A stretch of 40,117 bases of DNA from assembly GCA_019120455.1 (NCBI GenBank), contig DWVB01000090.1, positions 1-40,117 on the forward strand, read 5' to 3'. The first letter of the stretch is position 1, and each line of letters begins with the position of its first letter. Of this stretch, positions 23,660 through 30,801 are shown piece by piece. The translations under genes were made by a program, and so were the position numbers. Source of the stretch: Candidatus Avelusimicrobium excrementipullorum (GTDB lineage: Bacteria; Elusimicrobiota; Elusimicrobia; Elusimicrobiales; Elusimicrobiaceae). The notes beneath the pieces are model-generated. The model searched no databases. It saw nothing but the letters and a program-made list of their open reading frames with translations, and was not told the origin of the DNA.

Positions 23660-25987
23660 TTTCTTTTCCTCCGAAATTTCCTTGTCCGCCACAGCGCAGC
23701 TTCCGCCGCAGGGCGGGCTGTTTTTAAACGGCTTAAACCGCCGCAGGCGCAGGGCGTTGCTGACTACAAAAACGGAACTCAAACTCATGGCCGCCGCGGC
23801 AAACATCGGGTTTAACCGCCAGCCCAGCCAGTGATAAAACACGCCCGCCGCCAGCGGAATGCCGCATACATTATAGAAAAACGCCCAAAACAAATTCTCT
23901 TTAATATTGGTGATTACCGCGCGCGAAAGACGCAACGCGGCGGGCACGCCGGACAAATCATTTTTTACCAGCACCACATCGGCCGTTTCCAGTGCGGCGT
24001 CCGTCCCCGCGCCGACGGCCGCGCCCACGTCCGCACGCGCCAGGGCGGGGGCGTCGTTAATGCCGTCTCCCACCATCATGACCTTTTTCCCCTGCGCCTG
24101 CAAACGGCGGATTTCGGCCTCTTTATCCTGCGGCAGGACTCCTGCAACAATATGCGTCAGCCCCAGCGCCTGCCCCACGGCCTGCGCGGTGCGTTCATTG
24201 TCCCCTGTCAGTAGCACCACGTCCAGCCCCATGTTTTGCATTTCCGCAACCGCCGCCCGCGAAGAAGGTTTTATCCGGTCCGCCAACCCCAGCATGCCGG
24301 TAAACTGTTTTTCTTTGGCAAAATATAACACGGTTTTGCCCTGCCGTGCCCATTCCGCCGCACGCTGTATAAACGACGAGGGAACTTCTATGCCGTGTTT
24401 CTGCATCAGCGGCAAATTTCCCGCCGTAATCTGCGCGCCGTTTATGCGGGCGCGTATGCCGGCGCCGGCCAGCGTTTCAAAATTTTCCGCCGCGGACACT
24501 TTTGCTTCCCGCGCCTGCGGCGCGCGCAGCACGGCGCGCGAAAGCGGATGTTCGGACGGGCTTTCCGCCGACACCGCTAGGCCCCAAAATTCTTTCCCGT
24601 CTGTGCCGTCAGCGAGCAAAACGTCCGTTACTTCGGGTTTGCCTTCCGTCACGGTACCGGTTTTATCCAGCACCACGGTATTAACCAGGCGGGCCGTTTC
24701 CAGCGTTTCGGCCGATTTGAATAAAATGCCGTTGCGTGCCCCCGTGCCCGTACCGACCATGACTGCCGTCGGCGTGGCCAGCCCCAGCGCGCACGGGCAG
24801 GAAATAACTAACACCGCCACCGCGGAGCCGAGCGCAAAACTCCAGCCGTACCCGCACAGCAGCCATACCGCCGCCGTCAGCAAAGCCAAAGCTATCACCA
24901 CCGGCACAAAAACACCGCTTACTTTGTCGGCCAGCCGCCCGATGGGCGCTTTGGAAGCCGAGGCTTCCTCCACCAAAGAGATGATTTGTGACAGCAATGT
25001 CTGCCCGCCCGTCCGCGTGACTTTAAAGTGAAAATATCCGGCCTGATTGACCGTTCCCGCGCGCACCTCCGCCCCTTCGGCCTTGTCCGCAGGCAGGCTT
25101 TCCCCCGTCAGGGCGGATTCGTCCAGCGCGCCGCGCCCGCTGACAATCACGCCATCGGCCGGCACGGACATGCCGGCTTTTACCGCCAAAATATCCCCTT
25201 CTTTTATATCTTCTGCGGCAATTTCCGTTTCCGCGCCGTTTTCCACACGCAGGGCCTTTTTGGGGGCCAGTTTAAGCAGCTGCTCTATCGCGCCGGAAGT
25301 TTTGCGTTTGGCACGCGATTCCAGGTATTTGCCCAGGGTTATCAGCGTCAAAATCATGGCCGCCGATTCAAAATACAGCCCGTGCAGCGCTTCGGCCGCT
25401 TCCGTCAGGCTTCCGCCCCCCATCAAAAACAAAATGCGGTACAGCACAAATAGCCCCGACAGAAACGCCGCGCCGGAACCAACGGCGATAAGGCTGTTCA
25501 TATTCGGCGCGCCGTGAAACAGCGTTTTCAGCCCGTTGGCAAAAATTTCACGGTTGATAAACAAAACGGGAATTAAAAATAAAAACTGGGTCAGCGCAAA
25601 AATGCCCGGATTTTGCGTCAGGGCCTGCGGCAGCGGCGCGCCGAGCATATGCCCCATGGAAATATAAAAAAGCGGCAGCAGGAAAGCCAGCGAACTCCAA
25701 AAACGCAGACGCAAATGCCGCTCCGCCTGCACAGCAGGGTCGGTCTGCGGCACCGCGCTGGCCGCTGTTTTGTTTTTCTGCACAGGGGCCGCGCCGTAGC
25801 CGGCATTTTCCACGGCGGCCACGATGTCCTGCACGGACAAAACGCTTTCGTCAAAATCCGCCGTCAGGGTGTTTTGCAGCAAATTCACTTCCGCCGCGCG
25901 CACCCCGCGCAAGGCGGACACGGCCTTTTCCACGCGCGCCGAACAGGCGGCGCAGCTCATGCCGGAAACGGTAAATTTTTCTTTCAT
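23456..25987 (-). CDS. copA: Copper-exporting P1B-type ATPase with N- and C-terminal HMA domains
   Basis: An 843-aa membrane ATPase that pumps Cu(I) out of the cytoplasm. The N-terminal HMA domain has SGMSCAACSAR (Cys12, Cys15). Then come eight membrane helices with the CPC ion site (VISCPCALGLATPTA near 395), the phosphorylation motif DKTGTVTEGKP near 440 and the hinge GDGINDAPALARAD near 640. A Cys-containing linker (PPCGGSCAVADKEISEEKK) leads to a second HMA domain with MMCAHC (Cys787, Cys790) at the C-terminus. Start ATG 25987 follows GGGGGAAT; the frame is open another 408 bp upstream over the promoter but without support. A TTGACA-17-TATACT promoter and a palindromic operator precede it. 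The last domain has its own ribosome site and ATG (see 23456-23659). Confidence 0.96.
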   Translation of the reverse strand: MKEKFTVSGMSCAACSARVEKAVSALRGVRAAEVNLLQNTLTADFDESVLSVQDIVAAVENAGYGAAPVQKNKTAASAVPQTDPAVQAERHLRLRFWSSLAFLLPLFYISMGHMLGAPLPQALTQNPGIFALTQFLFLIPVLFINREIFANGLKTLFHGAPNMNSLIAVGSGAAFLSGLFVLYRILFLMGGGSLTEAAEALHGLYFESAAMILTLITLGKYLESRAKRKTSGAIEQLLKLAPKKALRVENGAETEIAAEDIKEGDILAVKAGMSVPADGVIVSGRGALDESALTGESLPADKAEGAEVRAGTVNQAGYFHFKVTRTGGQTLLSQIISLVEEASASKAPIGRLADKVSGVFVPVVIALALLTAAVWLLCGYGWSFALGSAVAVLVISCPCALGLATPTAVMVGTGTGARNGILFKSAETLETARLVNTVVLDKTGTVTEGKPEVTDVLLADGTDGKEFWGLAVSAESPSEHPLSRAVLRAPQAREAKVSAAENFETLAGAGIRARINGAQITAGNLPLMQKHGIEVPSSFIQRAAEWARQGKTVLYFAKEKQFTGMLGLADRIKPSSRAAVAEMQNMGLDVVLLTGDNERTAQAVGQALGLTHIVAGVLPQDKEAEIRRLQAQGKKVMMVGDGINDAPALARADVGAAVGAGTDAALETADVVLVKNDLSGVPAALRLSRAVITNIKENLFWAFFYNVCGIPLAAGVFYHWLGWRLNPMFAAAAMSLSSVFVVSNALRLRRFKPFKNSPPCGGSCAVADKEISEEKKMKIIEIEGMMCAHCAGRVEAALNALPGVTAKVDLGKKCAEVSGPASDEALKEAVEKAGYKATGIHDK

Positions 25988-26046
25988 ATTCCCCCGCGCG
26001 TTCCGCGTTTTGTGGATAAAGAAGCGGAAACGCAAAAAACATAAAC

Positions 26047-26066
26047 ATATGAACAGATGTTCATAT
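26047..26066 (-). promoter_or_regulatory. Palindromic operator at the copA start site
   Basis: ATATGAACA-GA-TGTTCATAT is a perfect 9-2-9 inverted repeat. It covers the predicted copA transcription start. TGAACA-N2-TGTTCA resembles the 12-2-12 operators of ArsR/SmtB metal sensors; the core ACAnnTGT also fits CopY/BlaI-type sites. No regulator gene is nearby. Confidence 0.65.
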
Positions 26067-26068
26067 AT

Positions 26069-26097
26069 AGTATATAATCCCCGCGCCGCCCTGTCAA
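26069..26097 (-). promoter_or_regulatory. Consensus sigma-70 promoter of copA
   Basis: On the minus strand TTGACA (26097-26092), 17-bp spacer, TATACT (26074-26069). A near-perfect promoter followed directly by an operator suggests repression lifted by metal. Confidence 0.8.
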
Positions 26098-26131
26098 GCC
26101 GGACGGGAACGGCGGCGCATATTACTCCGTT

Positions 26132-26150
26132 ATTTGCTATAGTAGCAAAT
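26132..26150 (+). promoter_or_regulatory. Extended -10 inside a palindrome, thioesterase promoter
   Basis: ATTTGCTA-TAG-TAGCAAAT is an 8-3-8 inverted repeat that contains the extended -10 TGCTATAGT (26136-26143). A repressor bound here would block the promoter; alternatively the palindrome is chance extension of the -10. AGGGGT (26151-26156) is the ribosome site. Confidence 0.5.
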
Positions 26151-26161
26151 AGGGGTCTCTT

Positions 26162-26881
26162 ATGCTGACAAAACCTTTTGACATTCGTTATGATGAGTTG
26201 GACACACATGCGCACATCGGCCCTGTTACCCTGCTGCGCTATTTCCAGGAAGCAGCCGCGCTGGACGCGGCCTCCTTTGCTTTCGGCTGGGAACAGCTGC
26301 AGGAGAAGAACCTGGCCTGGGTGCTGACGCATATGCAGCTGGAAATGCTGGGCGAACCCGCCCCCAAACAAACCGTTTCCGCGCGCACCTGGCACGCATT
26401 CTCCGACAAGCTGTTAAGCCGCAGAGAGTTTGAATTTACGGACCAAGACGGTAAGCCGCTGGCGCGCGGGGCCAGCTGGTGGGCGTTAATAGACGTTACC
26501 AAGCGACGCCTGACCAAAAGCCCCGCCGAACTGCTGGCCTTAAATCCCGCCGAACCTCAGTTTATCACACAGGAAGAAAATTTCAAACGCGCTTTGCCCC
26601 CGAACGCCCCGCAAACGGGGGAGGCCGTCATTTACGTGCGGCGCGAGGATTTGGACCTAAACGGCCATGTCAACAACACCCATTACGCCGCCTGGGCACT
26701 GGAAGCCGTGCCGGAAGGCAAGCGGCTGCACAAACTGCTGATTCACTTTAAAAACGAATGCCGCGCAGGAGACGTTATCACTTCCGCCGCATATGCCGAA
26801 AACGAACAAATCCTGCATCACCGCCTGATCCGCCAGTCCGACGGCAAAGAAGCCGCACATGCCATTACGTTTTGGCATTAA
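26162..26881 (+). CDS. Acyl-ACP thioesterase (FatA/FatB-like)
   Basis: Releases fatty acids from acyl carrier protein; a cytoplasmic double-hotdog enzyme. The 239-aa length is that of bacterial acyl-ACP thioesterases. The first hotdog begins FDIRYDELDTHAHIGPVTLLRYFQEAA (5-31); the second has RREDLDLNGHVNNTHYAAWALE (about 160-181) with the Asn-x-His catalytic pair. Ribosome site AGGGGT precedes the ATG by 5 nt. The gene is monocistronic, divergent from copA and followed by a terminator. Many anaerobes use this enzyme to balance membrane lipid supply or release free fatty acids. Confidence 0.9.
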   Translation: MLTKPFDIRYDELDTHAHIGPVTLLRYFQEAAALDAASFAFGWEQLQEKNLAWVLTHMQLEMLGEPAPKQTVSARTWHAFSDKLLSRREFEFTDQDGKPLARGASWWALIDVTKRRLTKSPAELLALNPAEPQFITQEENFKRALPPNAPQTGEAVIYVRREDLDLNGHVNNTHYAAWALEAVPEGKRLHKLLIHFKNECRAGDVITSAAYAENEQILHHRLIRQSDGKEAAHAITFWH

Positions 26882-26908
26882 CTTTGGCCGCCCGACCGTT
26901 ACACCGTC

Positions 26909-26936
26909 CCCCCGCCTCGGCGGGGGTTGCTTTTTT
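26909..26936 (+). terminator. Intrinsic terminator
   Basis: An 8-bp stem CCCCCGCC/GGCGGGGG (26909-26916 with 26919-26926) with a very tight loop, then TTGCTTTTTT. Confidence 0.8.
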
Positions 26937-26973
26937 ATGAGGCGTATGCTAGAATGGAGTTAGGAAGGCTAAC
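26927..26973 (+). promoter_or_regulatory. GNAT-gene promoter and start of a long leader
   Basis: TTGCTT (26927-26932), 17-bp spacer, extended -10 TGCTAGAAT (26947-26955). The -35 lies in the T tract of the preceding terminator. The predicted leader is about 105 nt and opens with a GTTAG/CTAAC hairpin (26959-26963 with 26969-26973). No known riboswitch was recognised in it. Confidence 0.55.
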
Positions 26974-27066
26974 TGCTTCGGCCTTTCGTTTACAGCCGTT
27001 ATTACCCGACAAAACGTTCCTTGAAAATTTCGCCAAAGAGACTTCGCTTGCTACAGGAGGTGTATT

Positions 27067-27681
27067 ATGTATTTATCCAAAGCGAACAAAGCCGATTTTG
27101 GCGCCGTATATGAAGATATGCAAAAGCAGTTCCCGTATGTGGAACTGAAGGCCAAAGAAACATTCCTTACCCTTTGCCGCCGCACCGATTATCACATCTG
27201 GCTGGCCAAGGAAAAAGCGGGCACACGCGCACGCAATGTAGGGTATATGCTTGTTTGGCTTGATACCCGCAACCGGATGGCGTGGCTGGAATATATTGCC
27301 GTATTGCAGCCCTACCACGGCAAAGGGCTGGGCAGCCAGATGCTAAAGCTCCTGGCGGCCAAATATCCCGCCTGCAAAGGCTGTTTCCTGGAGCTGGAAA
27401 AAGCCACGCCGGCAGATAAAAAAGCCCGCCGGCGTATAGCGTTTTACACGCGCAAAGGCGCTTTTGCCCTCAACTTGCGCTATTTCTGCCCGCAGCCGCA
27501 TAAACCTTCGGTGGAGATGGATCTGTATTTCCTGCCGTTTACGCGCCGCCTGCGCACACTGCCCACGCACGCCGTATTGGGCGCGGTGCGCCAGGCGTAC
27601 CGCACATTGCACGCGCGTATGCCGCAGGCACAAAAAATGTTGCGTTACATCGCGCCGGTTTTCCGGCCCGAAAAAGCATAA
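27067..27681 (+). CDS. GNAT-family N-acetyltransferase
   Basis: A 204-aa acetyl-CoA-dependent acetyltransferase. The GNAT core covers about 1-150: WLEYIAVLQPYHGKGLGSQMLKLL (about 77-100) contains beta4 and the acetyl-CoA pyrophosphate loop (YHGKGLG), and FYTRKGAFALNLRYF is the beta6-7 region. A basic C-terminal extension of about 50 residues (FTRRLRTLPTHAVLGAVRQAYRTL) is unusual for a minimal GNAT. Start ATG 27067 follows ACAGGAGGTG. It is a single-gene unit with a long leader and a terminator. The acceptor is unknown. Confidence 0.87.
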   Translation: MYLSKANKADFGAVYEDMQKQFPYVELKAKETFLTLCRRTDYHIWLAKEKAGTRARNVGYMLVWLDTRNRMAWLEYIAVLQPYHGKGLGSQMLKLLAAKYPACKGCFLELEKATPADKKARRRIAFYTRKGAFALNLRYFCPQPHKPSVEMDLYFLPFTRRLRTLPTHAVLGAVRQAYRTLHARMPQAQKMLRYIAPVFRPEKA

Positions 27682-27693
27682 CTTCTCGGTTTT

Positions 27694-27721
27694 AAGCCGC
27701 CCCAAACGGGGCGGCTTTTTT
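27694..27721 (+). terminator. Intrinsic terminator
   Basis: A 10-bp stem AAGCCGCCCC/GGGGCGGCTT (27694-27703 with 27708-27717), loop AAAC, then T6. Confidence 0.92.
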
Positions 27722-27740
27722 ACTTTCGGACATGCGTTTT

Positions 27741-27770
27741 TTGAAAGTGGACCCGTCTATTTGCTACACT
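27741..27770 (+). promoter_or_regulatory. Promoter of the CNNM/CBS gene, leaderless
   Basis: TTGAAA (27741-27746), 18-bp spacer, TACACT (27765-27770) with upstream TGC. The ATG follows 9 nt after the -10 and no Shine-Dalgarno sequence is present, so the mRNA has no or almost no leader. Confidence 0.62.
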
Positions 27771-27779
27771 TACTCTTAC

Positions 27780-29075
27780 ATGAGTATAATCATTATTCTT
27801 GTCATGTTGGTGTTAAACGCCCTGTTGGCCGCGTATGAAATGGCCCTGGCGTCGGTCTCGCGCACGAAACTTTCCATTTTGGCGCAGGAGAAGAAATACG
27901 GCGCGGAAAGCGCGCTGTATATGAAAGACCATATGGAGGGCAGTCTGGCCACCATACAAATAGGTATTACCCTGGTGGGCGCGGGCGCGGCGGCCGTGGG
28001 CGGCGCAGGCGCAGACGAATGGTTTGCCCCGTGGTTACAGGCCAATTTTCATTTGCCGCTGCGCCTGGCCAATGCCCTGGCCGTTATTTTGGTGGTACTC
28101 CCTTTAAGTTTCATTACCATTGTGTTCGGCGAGCTGACCCCCAAAACCTTTGCGCTAAAAAATAAAGAATGGGTTACGCTGAAATTTTCCCCCTGTATGC
28201 GCCACCTGTACCGTTTTCTATACCCCATTGTTCGCATTATGGAAGCCATTGTGGCTATGCTGACCAAAAAAACCGTGCGCAAAAACATAGACCCCAAAGA
28301 AGCGCAAAAAGCCGCCATGGCGGACCTGCGCGCGGCGGTGTCCATCGCTTCCTCCTCCCGCCTGTTTGGCAAAGCGGAAGAAAAAATCGTGCTGGCCAGT
28401 GCGTCTTTCTGCACGCGCAAAATCAAAGAAATACAGGTGCCGCTGGACCAGGTATATATGCTTTATGCGGGCGATACCATCGCCGACACATTCATTAAGG
28501 CCCACCTGGACATGCACACCCGCTTTCCCGTATATGAAAAGTTGGAAGATCCTCAAAGCATTATCGGATACCTGAACTTTAAAGACATTTTCTCCGCCAC
28601 CAAAACCGCCGCACAGGGCGTCACGCCCACCACGCGTTCCATTCTGCGGCCGATTTTGCGCCTGGACGAAGACACCATTATTTCCGCCGCACTGGAAAAA
28701 ATGATGAAAGACCACCAGCACATCTGTTTGGTAACCGATGATGACAAAATCACCGGCATTCTGACGCTGGAAGATATTTTTGAAGAGCTGGTGGGAGAAA
28801 TTGAGGATGAATATGATTTCTTCCAAGCCTATATCCGCCCGTTCGGTGACGCCTTAATCGTCAGCGCCACGGCCCTGATGGCTAATGTATTTAAGGAGCT
28901 GGGCCTGCCCGCACCGGCGGATTTGCCGCCCAATATCACCGCCGAGAAATGGGCCGAGCAGCAGGCCGGTCATCCGTTGGGATCCAGCGAGGCCATTACC
29001 GCCTGCGGGCTGCGCATGGCCGTGCGAAAATTCCGCCGCCACAAACTGATGGAAGTATTGGTCAGCAAATTATAA
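27780..29075 (+). CDS. CNNM/CorC-HlyC family membrane protein with CBS pair
   Basis: A 431-aa inner-membrane protein of the hemolysin-C/CNNM family, linked to Mg2+/Co2+ export or homeostasis. The CNNM domain covers about 1-180 (ALLAAYEMALASVSRTKL and GELTPKTFALKNKE are hallmark segments, with three to four helices). Two CBS motifs follow (about 205-335; TRFPVYEKLEDPQSIIGYLNFKDIF and CLVTDDDKITGILTLEDIFEELVGEIEDEYD), then a shortened CorC_HlyC C-terminal domain. ATG 27780 is chosen because it starts the hydrophobic N-terminus and lies just after the -10; an in-frame ATG at 27732 lies within the promoter. The transported ion is not shown by sequence. Confidence 0.9.
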   Translation: MSIIIILVMLVLNALLAAYEMALASVSRTKLSILAQEKKYGAESALYMKDHMEGSLATIQIGITLVGAGAAAVGGAGADEWFAPWLQANFHLPLRLANALAVILVVLPLSFITIVFGELTPKTFALKNKEWVTLKFSPCMRHLYRFLYPIVRIMEAIVAMLTKKTVRKNIDPKEAQKAAMADLRAAVSIASSSRLFGKAEEKIVLASASFCTRKIKEIQVPLDQVYMLYAGDTIADTFIKAHLDMHTRFPVYEKLEDPQSIIGYLNFKDIFSATKTAAQGVTPTTRSILRPILRLDEDTIISAALEKMMKDHQHICLVTDDDKITGILTLEDIFEELVGEIEDEYDFFQAYIRPFGDALIVSATALMANVFKELGLPAPADLPPNITAEKWAEQQAGHPLGSSEAITACGLRMAVRKFRRHKLMEVLVSKL

Positions 29076-29080
29076 ACCAT

Positions 29081-29105
29081 AAAAAAGGGGCCCCATGGGC
29101 CCCTT
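29081..29105. terminator. Intrinsic terminator, mainly minus strand
   Basis: A 9-bp stem AAGGGGCCC/GGGCCCCTT (29085-29093 with 29097-29105). On the minus strand it is followed by T6, ending the HAD gene; on the plus strand it may also stop the CNNM transcript. Confidence 0.8.
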
Positions 29106-29110
29106 CCCTT

Positions 29111-29710
29111 TTATAACATATTTCGTCTTTCTAACTCCCTCTCCAGTGTGGAGGCATTTTCAAAACGGACGGCGTCAAAACCCAGCTGCCGCGCCGCGGC
29201 CACATTGGCCGGGGAATCGTCTATAAACAGACAGTCCGGCGCGCGCAGCTGAAAACGCGAGAGCAGACACTTATAAATTTCCGGATCGGGCTTAATTAAT
29301 TTTTCTTCCCCCGATACAACCATACCGTCCAGCGCGTCAAAAACGGCGTATTTTGCCCGCGCCACCGGGAACGTCTCGGCAGACCAATTAGACAAGCCGT
29401 ACAGTTTATATCCTTTACGCTTCAGTGTGCGCACCAAGTCCGCCATACCCGGGATTTCGCCGCCCAGCATTTCCTCCCAACGGTCAAAATAAACTGCTAT
29501 CTGCGCGGCGTATTGCGGGTATTGCTTTTGCAGTTCGGCCACGGCTTGGGCAAAAGGCCGCCCCGCGTCCTGTTTGGCATTCCACGCACCGTTACAAATC
29601 TGCGTCAGGAAATATTCCATTTCTTCTTTGGAAGAAAAAATCTTGCGGTACAAATGGCGCGGGTTCCAGTCCACCAGCACACCGCCGAAATCAAAAATAA
29701 TATTTTTCAT
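29111..29710 (-). CDS. HAD-superfamily hydrolase, subfamily IA
   Basis: A 199-aa phosphatase-like protein. HAD motifs: I, FDFGGVLVDW with nucleophile Asp7 (the usual second Asp is Gly, as in the YihX/epoxide-hydrolase-like branch); II, YGLSNWS near 107; III, EKLIKPDPEIY near 147; IV, LFIDDSPANVAAA near 172. The helical cap between motifs I and II marks subfamily IA. Start ATG 29710 is chosen because MKNIIFDFGG is the natural N-terminus and TATAAT ends 7 nt upstream; the longer frame to 29776 runs through the promoter and the purA terminator. The mRNA would be leaderless. A sugar-phosphate substrate is likely for this branch. Confidence 0.9.
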   Translation of the reverse strand: MKNIIFDFGGVLVDWNPRHLYRKIFSSKEEMEYFLTQICNGAWNAKQDAGRPFAQAVAELQKQYPQYAAQIAVYFDRWEEMLGGEIPGMADLVRTLKRKGYKLYGLSNWSAETFPVARAKYAVFDALDGMVVSGEEKLIKPDPEIYKCLLSRFQLRAPDCLFIDDSPANVAAARQLGFDAVRFENASTLERELERRNML

Positions 29711-29716
29711 ATTTTT

Positions 29717-29725
29717 ATTATAACA
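29717..29725 (-). promoter_or_regulatory. Perfect extended -10 of a leaderless HAD gene
   Basis: TGTTATAAT (29725-29717 on the minus strand) ends 6 nt before the ATG at 29710, so transcription should begin at the start codon. No ribosome site can fit. Confidence 0.68.
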
Positions 29726-29730
29726 TTCAC

Positions 29731-29764
29731 TAAAAACGCGGGAGAAAAAACTTTTTCTCCCGCG
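29731..29764 (-). terminator. Intrinsic terminator of purBA
   Basis: A 13-bp stem (29737-29749 with 29752-29764, CGCGGGAG...) closes on a tight loop and is followed on the minus strand by TTTTTA. It abuts the HAD promoter. Confidence 0.85.
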
Positions 29765-29784
29765 CATACGAAACAAGAATATAA

Positions 29785-30801
29785 CTATAAAACCAGCGTA
29801 TCTTCCATATCCGCGCCGGTGGATACCAGCGCCAGCTTCGGATGCGGATACACCTGGCGGGAAAGTTCGCGCATGCTTTCCAAAAATTCCTTGGCCTGCG
29901 GCGTAAAATCCTCATAGCTTTTGATATGGTCGTTGCCTTCAAACATATCAATATGCGTAATGGCGATTTTGGTGGCGTTGTTAATCATAATCGCGCGCGC
30001 AGCGGAACGTTTTTCAAACACGCCCACGCGGCGCAGGCGTTTGCTGACGCTGCCGATTTCATGGCCTTTGGTGTGGTAAACTTCCAAATCCTTTTCGTCG
30101 GTCATTTCCTTTTCCAGCGGCCCGGGGCCCACGCGCGTAATGTAGGGTTTAAACACCACATACACGTCCCGCACGCTCTTGGGGCCGAGGCCCGCCTCGC
30201 CCAGGAAAGTGGACGCGGTGGTATCGCGCGAGGTCACAAACGGATATTCCCCGTGCAGCAAAGACAGTTTAATGCCCTGCGTGCCTTCCAGCAAAATATG
30301 CTCCCCTTTGTCCAGCGCGCCGTTAAGCAGTTCCGGCACGTCCTGGATAAAGTCTTTTAACGCCGGTTCGTCTTTGGCAAATTTGACATTGCGCCGCTCA
30401 ATGCGGTCCTTGACGGCCTGGCCCAGACCGGTGCCCACGCTGCCGATGTGCTGCATAAAATGACTGGCGCCCTTTTCGGCGGCGGTTTCTTCGTCCGTAA
30501 TCAGTACGGCGTACGGGTCAATAATCAGGCGGTCGGCCGTGCCCGTCAGCTGTACTTCCTTGAGCAGCCATTCGGTTTTGGTGTACGCGCCCGCGCCCAG
30601 CACCAGTTTGGTGGCCGGATTTAAAAAACCCGACGGAATATTTTTCAATGTATAAGATTTGCCGTCGGCCACCACGGTATGCCCCGCATTGGGGCCGCCC
30701 ACGCGCACGCAGTATTCATAATCGCCTTTATACGACAAATATGCCGAAATCTTGCCTTTTCCTTCATCGCCGGCCTGACCGCCGCACACAATATCTATCA
30801 T
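29785..30801 (-). CDS. purA: Adenylosuccinate synthetase, short form
   Basis: Joins IMP and aspartate with GTP hydrolysis in AMP synthesis. The 338-aa protein is about 90 residues shorter than the usual bacterial enzyme and matches the length known from archaeal-type PurA. The core is intact: GGQAGDEGKGKISAYL (7-22, GTP loop and catalytic Asp), GGPNAGHTVV (about 36-45, catalytic His), SHFMQHIGSVGTG, EGTQG and SKRLRRVGVFE. Start ATG 30801 has GGGAGG 6 nt upstream. Its ATG overlaps the purB stop as ATGA, so the two are translationally coupled. A terminator follows. Confidence 0.93.
   Translation of the reverse strand: MIDIVCGGQAGDEGKGKISAYLSYKGDYEYCVRVGGPNAGHTVVADGKSYTLKNIPSGFLNPATKLVLGAGAYTKTEWLLKEVQLTGTADRLIIDPYAVLITDEETAAEKGASHFMQHIGSVGTGLGQAVKDRIERRNVKFAKDEPALKDFIQDVPELLNGALDKGEHILLEGTQGIKLSLLHGEYPFVTSRDTTASTFLGEAGLGPKSVRDVYVVFKPYITRVGPGPLEKEMTDEKDLEVYHTKGHEIGSVSKRLRRVGVFEKRSAARAIMINNATKIAITHIDMFEGNDHIKSYEDFTPQAKEFLESMRELSRQVYPHPKLALVSTGADMEDTLVL

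Noticed and set aside
25988-26395. N-terminal extension of the copA frame by 136 codons
   Set aside because: It runs over the consensus promoter and the operator, has no ribosome site, and the HMA domain begins right at ATG 25987, which has GGGGGAAT upstream.
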